Source: an uncultured bacterium
GTDB taxonomy: Bacteria > Fidelibacterota > Marinisomatia > Marinisomatales > UBA1611
DNA length: 6,437 bases
Reading direction: 5' to 3'
NCBI GenBank assembly: GCA_938092125.1
Contig: CALKMQ010000190.1
Location: forward strand, 1 to 6,437
The position numbers and the translations under genes were made by a program. Of this stretch, positions 1 to 6,085 are shown piece after piece. Position 1 is the first letter of the stretch, and every line of letters begins with the position of its first letter. A model generated the notes under the pieces. The model was not told where the DNA came from and did no database searches. It was given only the letters and a program-made list of their open reading frames with translations.

Positions 1-25
1 GTTCGTAGGCTTAAATATTTTAAAT

Positions 26-454
26 ATGAAAACAAAAACACTAAAAATATCAGAAATCGAGAAAAGCTGGTGGATTGCAGATGCAGATTCGCAAGTATTG
101 GGTAGATTGGCAAGTAAAGTCGCTCAAATTCTTAAGGGAAAACACAAAGTCAATTATGTTCCTCATATGGACAATGGTGACTGCGTCGTTGTTGTAAATG
201 CTGAAAAAGTTGTTGTGACTGGTAATAAAGAAGAACAAAAAACGTATTTTAGACACACTGGCTATGTTGGTGGTGTGAAAACTACTAGTCTTGCTCATAT
301 GAGAAGAACTTATCCAGAAAGAATAATTGAAAAAGCAGTTAAAGGAATGTTACCAAGTAATAAACTTGGTAGAAGCATGTTTTCGCATCTTAAAGTTTAT
401 ACTGGAACAAATCATCCGCATCTAGCACAATCCCCAAAAACACTAGAGTTATAA
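26..454 (+). CDS. rplM: 50S ribosomal protein L13
   Basis: L13 is an early-assembly protein of the large ribosomal subunit that binds 23S rRNA. The 142-residue product has the usual length for the family. Family motifs are visible in order: the N-terminal WWIADADSQVLGRLAS stretch (residues 15-30), FRHTGYVGG (75-83), AVKGMLPSNKLGR (104-116) and the C-terminal VYTGTNHPHLAQ segment (124-135). The start at 26 gives the normal N-terminus. It is preceded by an A/T-only stretch with no Shine-Dalgarno sequence, which recurs at several genes here. It is the first gene of the visible operon, and its promoter must lie left of the window because only 25 nt of leader are present. rpsI follows after one base. 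Identification is secure. Confidence 0.98.
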   Translation: MKTKTLKISEIEKSWWIADADSQVLGRLASKVAQILKGKHKVNYVPHMDNGDCVVVVNAEKVVVTGNKEEQKTYFRHTGYVGGVKTTSLAHMRRTYPERIIEKAVKGMLPSNKLGRSMFSHLKVYTGTNHPHLAQSPKTLEL

Positions 455-455
455 A

Positions 456-854
456 ATGGCAGAAAAATCAAAATTTAACGGAATAGGTAGAAGAAAGAGT
501 TCAGTAGCTAGAGTCACTCTAACATCTCCGGGTAAAGGTAATATTGAGGTTAATGGTGTCACTCTTGATAATTATGTTCCAAGAGAAAGTTTGGCTACTA
601 TGGTTAAACAACCTCTTAAAGCACTTGATAAAAATAAAGAATATGATATTTCTGCTAATGTCAAAGGTGGGGGGCTTGCAGGGCAAGCTGGTGCAATAAG
701 GCTTGGAATTTCCAGAGCTCTTATTTCTGCTAATCCAGAAGATAGGCCTACTTTAAAGTCTAATGGTTTATTAACAAGAGATTCTCGTAAAGTTGAGAGA
801 AAAAAGCCTGGTCAACCTGGCGCGAGAAAAAAGTTTCAATTTTCTAAAAGATAA
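456..854 (+). CDS. rpsI: 30S ribosomal protein S9
   Basis: S9 sits in the head of the small ribosomal subunit, and its C-terminal tail reaches toward the P-site tRNA. The 132-residue protein shows GIGRRKSSVARV near the N-terminus (9-20), the glycine-rich GGGLAGQAGAIRLGISRAL block (71-89) and the basic C-terminus with LLTRDSRKVERKKPGQPGARKK (105-126). It ends in the invariant Ser-Lys-Arg of S9 tails. The stop codon of rplM lies one base upstream, so the two genes are surely co-transcribed and their products are made in step, as in most bacteria. No Shine-Dalgarno sequence precedes the ATG, so translation may depend on coupling to rplM. Identification is secure. Confidence 0.98.
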   Translation: MAEKSKFNGIGRRKSSVARVTLTSPGKGNIEVNGVTLDNYVPRESLATMVKQPLKALDKNKEYDISANVKGGGLAGQAGAIRLGISRALISANPEDRPTLKSNGLLTRDSRKVERKKPGQPGARKKFQFSKR

Positions 855-864
855 GAACAAATAT

Positions 865-1635
865 ATGGCACTCATAAAATTTGAAGATTTAATTGATACA
901 GGAGCACATTTTGGTCATGTAACGAGAAAATGGCATCCTAATTATAAACCATATGTTTTAATGGAAAAAAATGGTGTTCACATCATTAACCTCGAAGAAA
1001 CAATTGCTGCCTTTGATAAAGCTATGAATTTTCTCCAGGGCATTGTCAAAAAGAATGGTGAAATATTATTTATTGGTACTAAAAAGCAAGCCAAAGATAT
1101 TGTTCAACAAGAAGCTGATAGATGTGGAATGTTTTATATAGTTGAAAGATGGTTAGGCGGATCTCTGACTAACTTTACAACTATCAAAAAGAGTATAAAA
1201 AGATTAAAATTGTTAGAAAAAGAGGGATCGAATCTTTATGAAAATTTGACAAAGAAAGAAACTCAAATGCTCAACAGGGAAAAAGTAAAACTTTCTGATC
1301 AGCATAGAGGTATTAAAGATATGAGAAGACCTCCAGATGCTGTTGTCGTTGTGGATAGTCAGTACGAAGCAACTGCTATTAAAGAAGCTACGAGTATGAA
1401 CATTCCTACGGTAGCAATAGTTGATTCTAATACAGATCCTAATAAAATTGATTTCCCGATTCCCGCAAATGATGATTCATTGAGAACAATCCAACTTATT
1501 GTGGGCTGCATTGCAGATGCAATTTTAGAGATAAAAGGTTCAGACAAAGATATTAAAAATGATGTTGTAGGTAAAACTACAAATAGTACTCAAAAAACTG
1601 CCGCACCTGTAAAAGCAAACAGTGAAGAGGAATAG
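865..1635 (+). CDS. rpsB: 30S ribosomal protein S2
   Basis: S2 is a late-assembling protein of the small subunit, located near the 16S 3' end. The reading frame is open from 793, but the first 24 codons of that extension lie inside rpsI and do not resemble S2. The ATG at 865 gives the typical start MALIKFEDLIDTGAHFGH and a 256-residue protein. Visible motifs are GAHFGHVTRKWHPNYKPY (13-30), VHIINLEETIAAFDKA, ILFIGTKKQA, RWLGGSLTNF, the coiled-coil-like LTKKETQMLNREK segment, GIKDMRRPPDAVVVVD and the NIPTVAIVDSNTDPNKIDFPIPANDD block. The last 30 or so residues are a polar, probably disordered tail. The gene starts 10 nt after the rpsI stop without a Shine-Dalgarno sequence. tsf follows after 3 nt, the near-universal rpsB-tsf pairing. 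Confidence 0.97.
   Translation: MALIKFEDLIDTGAHFGHVTRKWHPNYKPYVLMEKNGVHIINLEETIAAFDKAMNFLQGIVKKNGEILFIGTKKQAKDIVQQEADRCGMFYIVERWLGGSLTNFTTIKKSIKRLKLLEKEGSNLYENLTKKETQMLNREKVKLSDQHRGIKDMRRPPDAVVVVDSQYEATAIKEATSMNIPTVAIVDSNTDPNKIDFPIPANDDSLRTIQLIVGCIADAILEIKGSDKDIKNDVVGKTTNSTQKTAAPVKANSEEE
1626..1630 (+). promoter_or_regulatory. Shine-Dalgarno site of tsf
   Basis: AGAGG lies 8 nt before the tsf ATG at 1639, within the last codons of rpsB. It is the clearest ribosome-binding site in the + strand operon, where rplM, rpsI, rpsB and pyrH have no recognisable one. It fixes the tsf start and fits the need for EF-Ts at levels independent of the ribosomal proteins; that functional reading is inference. 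Confidence 0.7.
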
Positions 1636-1638
1636 TTT

Positions 1639-2247
1639 ATGGCAATAGATGCTAAAATTGTAAAGCAACTTAGAGATAAAACTGGTGCTGGAATGATGGA
1701 TTGTAAGAATGCACTTACTGAATCTAATGGTGACTTAGACAGTGCTGTTGACCATCTCAGAAAATCTGGTGCTGCTAAGGCTGAAAAAAAAGGCGAGCGC
1801 GAGACTAAGGAAGGTTTAGTATATTCTTACATACATGCAGGCGGAAGACTCGGTGTAATGATTGAAGTCAATTGTGAAACTGATTTTGTAGCAAAGACAG
1901 ACGGTTTCATCGAATTGGCTCACAATCTTGCTATGCAAATAGCTGCAACGAATCCTATATCTCTTGACAAAGACTCTGTTTCCAATGATATAGTTGCCAA
2001 AGAAAAAGAAATTTATACCGATCAAGCAAAATCTTCTGGAAAACCCGATAATATTATTGAAAAAATGGTTGAGGGTAGACTTTCTAAGTTTTATCAAGAA
2101 AATTGTTTAATGGAGCAAGCATATATAAAAGACCCTGACAAGAAGGTAGTTGATTTAATGACAGAAACGATTGCCACTCTTGGCGAAAATATTACCATCA
2201 GTCAATTCACCCGTTTTGCTGTTGGTGAGTCAAATCCTCAAAATTAG
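1639..2247 (+). CDS. tsf: Elongation factor Ts, short form
   Basis: EF-Ts catalyses GDP release from EF-Tu so that it can rebind GTP and carry the next aminoacyl-tRNA. The N-terminal UBA-like domain (about 1-50) has the signature LRDKTGAGMMDCKNAL (11-26). The core has VNCETDFVAKTD (78-88), with the TDFVA segment known to contact the EF-Tu G domain. At 202 residues it is much shorter than the E. coli protein (about 283). It appears to have a single core subdomain and to lack the coiled-coil insertion, like the roughly 196-residue Thermus form, which works as a dimer. The sequence is intact from start to stop, so this is a family variant rather than a truncation. The gene sits 3 nt after rpsB and 19 nt before pyrH. 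Confidence 0.97.
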   Translation: MAIDAKIVKQLRDKTGAGMMDCKNALTESNGDLDSAVDHLRKSGAAKAEKKGERETKEGLVYSYIHAGGRLGVMIEVNCETDFVAKTDGFIELAHNLAMQIAATNPISLDKDSVSNDIVAKEKEIYTDQAKSSGKPDNIIEKMVEGRLSKFYQENCLMEQAYIKDPDKKVVDLMTETIATLGENITISQFTRFAVGESNPQN

Positions 2248-2266
2248 GCTTTTCTTATTCTAAAAA

Positions 2267-2983
2267 ATGTCTGAACCGTCTTTCAGTCAAATTTTATTAA
2301 AACTAAGTGGAGAAGTGCTTGCTAATAAGCATGGGTTTGGTATTGATCCTGAAAAAGTCCATTATTTAGCTCAAGAAATAAAACCTGTTTACGATGCTAA
2401 TGTTAAGATTGGTTTAATTATTGGTGCTGGTAATATTTTTAGAGGACTGGAAGCTAGCGCAGGTGGAATGGACAGAGTCACTGGTGATTATCTTGGCATG
2501 CTAGCGACGATTATGAATGCGATAGCCTTGCAAGATGCTTTGGAAAAAGTTGGGTGCGAAACTAGAGCTCTTTCCGCGATTAATGTAACACAAATTGCGG
2601 AACCCTATATTAGAAGGCGAGCAATCAGGCATATGGAAAAAGGACGAATTGTGATTATTGCTGGAGGGACTGGAAATCCCTTTTTTACCACTGATTCTGC
2701 TGCTGCATTAAGAGCAAACGAATTGGGTTCAGAAATTCTTTTAAAAGGTACAAAGGTAGATGGAGTTTATGATATGGATCCCTTTAAAAACTCTGATGCA
2801 ACAAAATATGACAGTTTAACATATAACAAAGTCATTCGGGATGATCTGCGGGTAATGGATATGACCGCAATTACACTATGTAATGAAAATAATATCCCAA
2901 TTTGTGTTTTTAATATTAAGTCGATGGGTGACTTGTATGATATAATCATGGGAAGTAAAATAGGAACAACTATAGGAAAATAA
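2267..2983 (+). CDS. pyrH: UMP kinase
   Basis: This cytosolic enzyme phosphorylates UMP to UDP with ATP, feeding UTP and CTP synthesis. It belongs to the amino acid kinase fold and not to the NMP-kinase fold. The 238-residue product has KLSGE with the catalytic lysine (12-16), the nucleotide-binding loop GAGNIFRG (53-60), the DRVTGDYLGMLAT block (69-81), the UMP/ATP site GGTGNPFFTTDSAA (133-146) and KGTKVDGVYDMDP (160-172). All the expected active-site motifs are present. Bacterial homologues are usually hexamers activated by GTP and inhibited by UTP; that is family knowledge not visible here. No Shine-Dalgarno sequence precedes the ATG, only a T-rich then A-rich stretch. Its stop codon overlaps the frr start by one base (TAATG). 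Confidence 0.97.
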   Translation: MSEPSFSQILLKLSGEVLANKHGFGIDPEKVHYLAQEIKPVYDANVKIGLIIGAGNIFRGLEASAGGMDRVTGDYLGMLATIMNAIALQDALEKVGCETRALSAINVTQIAEPYIRRRAIRHMEKGRIVIIAGGTGNPFFTTDSAAALRANELGSEILLKGTKVDGVYDMDPFKNSDATKYDSLTYNKVIRDDLRVMDMTAITLCNENNIPICVFNIKSMGDLYDIIMGSKIGTTIGK

Positions 2984-3540
2984 TGTTAGATAAAATACAC
3001 CAAGACGCTATTTCGCGTATGGGCTCAGCAGTTAGCCATACGCAAAATGAACTTAATAAAATAAGAACTGGAAGAGCTAATCCAGAAATATTTGATTCTA
3101 TTGTTATTGATTATTATGGTACTCTTACTCCTCTTAATCAGGTATCAACTGTCTCTATTCCTGAACCAAAGCTAATTACGTTGCAGGCTTACGAGAAGTC
3201 TCTCATTCCTGTAATTGAGAAGGCCATTGTGGATGCTAATCTAGGATTTACGCCTAGTAATAATGGAAATGCTGTACTTGTGCCTATTCCAGCCTTATCT
3301 GAGGAACGTAGAAAAGAATTAATAAAATTCGTTCACAAAATTATAGAAGATGGAAAAGTTGCTGTACGCAATATAAGAAGAGATACTCTTCATAAAATTC
3401 ATGATTATGGTAAGAAAGAAAACGAAAGTGAAGATGAAATAAAAGGTCGAGAGACAGATTTGCAGGATATTACAGATAGCCATATTAAGGATTTAGAGGT
3501 ACATCAAGAAAATAAAGAAAAAGAACTAATAAAAATTTAG
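2983..3540 (+). CDS. frr: Ribosome recycling factor
   Basis: RRF, with EF-G, splits the post-termination ribosome so that the subunits can be reused. The 185-residue length equals that of the E. coli protein, with which it appears to align without gaps. Visible motifs are KIRTGRANP (26-34), YYGTLTPLNQVSTVSIPEP (44-62), the PIPALSEERRKELIK block (101-115) and VRNIRRD (128-134), which contains the arginine equivalent to functionally important Arg132. The two ends form the long helices of the three-helix bundle, and the middle part forms the beta-rich domain. AGGA at 2974-2977 lies 5 nt before the start. The 1-nt overlap with pyrH implies translational coupling. It is the last gene of the operon; uppS/cdsA do not follow as they do in proteobacteria. 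Confidence 0.97.
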   Translation: MLDKIHQDAISRMGSAVSHTQNELNKIRTGRANPEIFDSIVIDYYGTLTPLNQVSTVSIPEPKLITLQAYEKSLIPVIEKAIVDANLGFTPSNNGNAVLVPIPALSEERRKELIKFVHKIIEDGKVAVRNIRRDTLHKIHDYGKKENESEDEIKGRETDLQDITDSHIKDLEVHQENKEKELIKI

Positions 3541-3554
3541 TATTTTTTATTAGT
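3525..3554 (-). terminator. Inverted repeat, probable nrdJ terminator over frr stop
   Basis: ACTAATAAAAA (3525-3535) and TTTTTATTAGT (3544-3554) are perfect 11-bp complements with an 8-nt loop that contains the frr stop codon. In the nrdJ transcript (- strand) the stem would be followed by a tail with 13 U in 17 nt (3524 down to 3508), the layout of an intrinsic terminator. The stem is nearly all A-U, so its strength is doubtful. On the + strand no U-run follows directly, although the right arm is itself U-rich. It lies within the end of frr, so termination of one gene would occur inside the other. Confidence 0.5.
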
Positions 3555-3574
3555 GATTAATATTTATTAATCAC
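3553..3574. terminator. Second inverted repeat at the convergent junction
   Basis: GTGATTAAT (3553-3561) pairs perfectly with ATTAATCAC (3566-3574) around a 4-nt loop. The right arm includes the nrdJ stop codon and part of its penultimate Cys and final Asp codons. It shares two bases with the neighbouring inverted repeat at 3525-3554, so both stems cannot form completely at once. It lies downstream of frr on the + strand and could end or protect the operon mRNA 3' end. No downstream U-tract is seen, so a role as an RNA-stabilising end is as likely as termination. Confidence 0.4.
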
Positions 3575-5978
3575 ACTTAGACCAGCCACAACTCTGGCAA
3601 GTCAGGCATCCCGCTTCATTTACTACGCTTCGACTATCACAACTTTTGCACATCATTAATTTTGCTGAAGCAATCATTTCTGAATCTATAGTTTTTGCTA
3701 ATTTTTCATCTTTATTTGTATCCATCGTAATTAATAATTTGCCATTTTCTTCATCATGTGGATTTTGTTTTTTTTCATGTAAATAATCATCAAGAGCTTT
3801 CCCAATTGCATCTGGAGTAGAAAGTATCAATCTTCCATCTTCCCATGTAGGGTTCGGACCAGAGATACCTTTCAATTGTCTTACTATTGATTGAGGATTG
3901 ACCCCTGATCTTAATGCTAATGAGATTAGTCGGCTTATTGCTTCAGATTGCGCTGCTGCATTGCCGCCAGCTTTACCTATGGTGGTAAATACTTCGCATA
4001 AACCTTGCTCATCTTCATTTATGGTTATATAGAGAGTTCCTTCACCTGTTTTAATTCTTCTTGTTGAACCTGCTGTTTGAGTAGGCCTTAAACGAGGTTG
4101 GCCTTCTACAACTCTGGACTGTTCCAGCTTAGTTTTAGGTTTTTTGTCTCCATCTTTGTCATCATTAGTAATTAGAATTCCTTCTCGGCTCCCTTCTCTG
4201 TAAACTGTTATTCCTTTTAAACCGTTTTCATAGGCTTTCATGTAAATATCTGCAACGGTCTCTATACTTGTGTTTTCTTTTAGATTAACTGTAGAAGATA
4301 TAGAAGAATCTATATATTTTTGAACCGTGCCCTGCATTTTTACTCTGAAAAATGGGTCAATTTTATGAGAAGTTGTAACATATTCTGGTAAATCTTCATC
4401 GGTACCAAATAGTTCTTTTATAATTGGGTGATATACGGTGTATTGATCAAATTCCTTTCCATAACCGCCATCGTTCTTTTTAACCATTCTCTTGTATGAA
4501 GTTGCGAAAATTGGTTCTACTCCAGATGTTACTCTTGCAACTATAGCACCACTACCTGTAGGAGCAACTGTGGTAAGTGTGCAGTTTCTAATTCCATTAT
4601 TTTTGATTCTTTCTCTTAAAGATTTTGGTAGAGATTTAACAAATTTACTCTTGTTATATCCTTTCCAATCAAAATGAGGGAACTGACCTTTTTCTTTGGC
4701 AAGATTTATGCTGGTTTCATACGTAGCATCCCTAAAAATTGTCATGATTTGGTCTATTGTTTGAATTGCATCTTCACTATCATATTTAATGCCCATTTTT
4801 ACAAGCATATCACCAAGACCAAGTATACCCATACCAACTCTTCTGTCGTTTATTGCATTTTTTTTCTGATCTTCGAGTGCGTGTCTATCCAAGTTGTAAT
4901 CGACCACGTTGTCTAAGAACCTAGTACCTATTTCTACAGTGTTTTTAAATTCTTCAATCATAAAATTTTGATTTTCATCTACAAACCGTTCCAAATTGAC
5001 AGCTCCTAGGTTACAACATCCTCCATCTGGAAGTGGTTGCTCTGCGCATGGGTTCGTAGAAACCAGTGGCGAGCAATATTCTGCATTGTGATAATCGGTC
5101 ATGGTATCCCAAAATAAAAGGCCTGGTTCAGCGCTCGCGTGAGCGCTACTGATAATTTTATTCCAAAGATCTGTCGCTTTAATTGTTTCGTAAACCTGTC
5201 CATCAAATACTAAATCAAAACCTGTGTCATTTTTTACTGCATCCATAAATTTATGGGTTAACAAAACCGAGATGTTAGAATATTTGACCATATTTATATC
5301 ACCAGTTTTGATAGTAATAAATTTTTCTATGTCAGGATGGTCGATTCTAAGCGTTTGCATGTTTGCACCTCTTCTACCATGTTGTGCAATCGTATTGGTA
5401 TTTTCGCTAAAAAGATTCATAAAACCTGTAGGACCGCAAGAATCTCCACCAGTGCCATTGATGGCGGCACCTGATGGTCTTAGTAGCGATAAATCATGTC
5501 CGCAACCTCCACCGTATTTGTAGGTCAATGCCTCTTCAATAATTGTGTTATAAATTGATTTGATTGAATCGTCCTTGACAGCGACAACGTAGCAGTTGTT
5601 TAAGGTGGTCGTGATGTCTTCTCTTCCTGCACCATGCATAATTCTTCCGCCTGGCACAAATCTAAAGTCTTCAAGAATGGAGTAAAATTTTTCTCCCCAT
5701 TTTTCTTTGTCTGATTTTGTTTTTTCTACTCCGGCTAGAGCTTTTGCTTGTCTTTCCCACATTTGATATGGGTGCTTTTCGCCCGGAGCCAAATATTTAT
5801 TTTTTAATACATCTGACCCTAAGGAGTCATCAGAATAGTATTTGTCAATCGTGTAAATTTCGTTTTCTTCAACTTTGTTCTTCTCTTTTTCGAGATCAAG
5901 TAGAGGTTTGATAATGTTTTTAACTGATTCAGTTCCGTCCTCACCAAGGGGCATGTTGAGATCTAATGCTTCTGCCAT
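3567..5978 (-). CDS. nrdJ: Adenosylcobalamin-dependent (class II) ribonucleotide reductase
   Basis: The enzyme reduces ribonucleotides to deoxyribonucleotides in the cytosol, using adenosylcobalamin to generate the radical, so it needs B12 but neither oxygen nor a separate radical subunit. The 803-residue protein shows the redox cysteine in NNCY (128), GGGCGHDLSLLRPSG (156-170), HGRRGANMQTLRIDHPDIE (200-218), NPCAE with the radical Cys311 and Glu313, and CNLGAVNL with redox Cys322. The 11-residue Cys311-Cys322 spacing matches Cys408-Cys419 of the Lactobacillus leichmannii enzyme. PTGSGAIVARVTSGVEP (473-489) follows. A TSCPD-type domain covers about 636-735, and a tail at 777-802 carries six cysteines: two CX2C pairs, probably Zn-binding, then a terminal CX4C that can re-reduce the active site. 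No N-terminal ATP-cone is seen, so overall dATP shut-off is unlikely. The start at 5978 has AGGA 8 nt upstream. It converges on frr and diverges from a Crp/Fnr-type gene. Confidence 0.96.
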   Translation of the reverse strand: MAEALDLNMPLGEDGTESVKNIIKPLLDLEKEKNKVEENEIYTIDKYYSDDSLGSDVLKNKYLAPGEKHPYQMWERQAKALAGVEKTKSDKEKWGEKFYSILEDFRFVPGGRIMHGAGREDITTTLNNCYVVAVKDDSIKSIYNTIIEEALTYKYGGGCGHDLSLLRPSGAAINGTGGDSCGPTGFMNLFSENTNTIAQHGRRGANMQTLRIDHPDIEKFITIKTGDINMVKYSNISVLLTHKFMDAVKNDTGFDLVFDGQVYETIKATDLWNKIISSAHASAEPGLLFWDTMTDYHNAEYCSPLVSTNPCAEQPLPDGGCCNLGAVNLERFVDENQNFMIEEFKNTVEIGTRFLDNVVDYNLDRHALEDQKKNAINDRRVGMGILGLGDMLVKMGIKYDSEDAIQTIDQIMTIFRDATYETSINLAKEKGQFPHFDWKGYNKSKFVKSLPKSLRERIKNNGIRNCTLTTVAPTGSGAIVARVTSGVEPIFATSYKRMVKKNDGGYGKEFDQYTVYHPIIKELFGTDEDLPEYVTTSHKIDPFFRVKMQGTVQKYIDSSISSTVNLKENTSIETVADIYMKAYENGLKGITVYREGSREGILITNDDKDGDKKPKTKLEQSRVVEGQPRLRPTQTAGSTRRIKTGEGTLYITINEDEQGLCEVFTTIGKAGGNAAAQSEAISRLISLALRSGVNPQSIVRQLKGISGPNPTWEDGRLILSTPDAIGKALDDYLHEKKQNPHDEENGKLLITMDTNKDEKLAKTIDSEMIASAKLMMCKSCDSRSVVNEAGCLTCQSCGWSKCD
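5130..5147. repeat. GC-rich palindrome within nrdJ
   Basis: AGCGCTC (5130-5136) and GAGCGCT (5141-5147) are perfect inverted arms around a 4-nt loop. Because AGCGCT is self-complementary, it also reads as a direct repeat. It encodes Ser-Ala-His-Ala-Ser-Ala (278-283) with GC-rich codons that stand out in an otherwise AT-rich gene. It is the strongest predicted hairpin in the window by base composition. No function is known; an mRNA structure, a protein-binding site or chance repetition of Ser-Ala codons are all possible. Confidence 0.55.
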
Positions 5979-5983
5979 AATTT

Positions 5984-6001
5984 ACATCCTATGTAGTATG
6001 T
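5984..6001 (-). promoter_or_regulatory. nrdJ: Inverted repeat overlapping the nrdJ ribosome-binding site
   Basis: The 18-bp element read on the - strand is ACATACTACATAGGATGT. Its arms ACAT-N-CTA and TAG-N-ATGT match at 14 of 18 palindromic positions. The AGGA Shine-Dalgarno sequence (5990-5987) lies in the right arm, 8 nt before the nrdJ ATG. As DNA it could be an operator. As RNA the stem would mask the ribosome-binding site, although the loop is tight. The Shine-Dalgarno call is good; the regulatory role is inference. Confidence 0.45.
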
Positions 6002-6009
6002 GGTTATTA

Positions 6010-6021
6010 TGCCTCGCGGCA
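6010..6021 (-). other. Small GNRA-type hairpin in the nrdJ leader
   Basis: In the nrdJ mRNA sense the sequence reads TGCC-GCGA-GGCA, a 4-bp stem closed by a GCGA tetraloop of the stable GNRA class. It is the only GC-rich spot in the intergenic region and lies 32 nt before the start codon. It is too small to be a known riboswitch aptamer by itself. Confidence 0.35.
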
Positions 6022-6040
6022 ATTTTTCAAAACAAAACGG

Positions 6041-6067
6041 TTGACTAAAATGAAAGCATTATATAAT
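6041..6067 (+). promoter_or_regulatory. Sigma70-like promoter toward the Crp/Fnr-type gene
   Basis: TTGACT (6041-6046) and a perfect TATAAT (6062-6067) are separated by 15 bp, shorter than the ideal 17. Transcription would begin near 6074 and leave a leader of about 187 nt before the ATG at 6261. The element matches are good, but the spacing lowers confidence, and in AT-rich DNA TATAAT alone is common. Confidence 0.5.
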
Positions 6068-6069
6068 GC
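6056..6069. repeat. 14-bp perfect palindrome containing TATAAT on both strands
   Basis: GCATTATATAATGC is identical on both strands. It covers the -10 box of the rightward promoter and places a second TATAAT on the - strand. In the nrdJ leader RNA it could form a 5-bp stem near the predicted 5' end. It may be a binding site for a dimeric repressor that blocks the -10 region, or the core of a bidirectional promoter; the sequence alone cannot decide. Confidence 0.5.
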
Positions 6070-6085
6070 GTGATTGGCGAATCTT

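Noticed and set aside
1..25. Promoter or L13 leader structure at the left edge
   Set aside because: Only 25 nt are present, A/T-rich with no clear hexamers; nothing can be supported.
793..864. Upstream extension of the rpsB reading frame
   Set aside because: The extra 24 codons lie mostly inside rpsI in another frame and do not resemble S2; the ATG at 865 gives the family's normal N-terminus.
1816..2097. 93-codon frame on the - strand within tsf
   Set aside because: It is a shadow of the EF-Ts gene with no recognisable domain and no promoter or ribosome-binding site.
5224..5523. Open frame of 99 codons on the + strand, antisense to nrdJ
   Set aside because: It lies wholly inside the well-supported nrdJ gene, shows no family resemblance, and its hydrophobic look comes from reading the opposite strand. 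The other antisense frames inside nrdJ and the operon genes were dismissed for the same reason.
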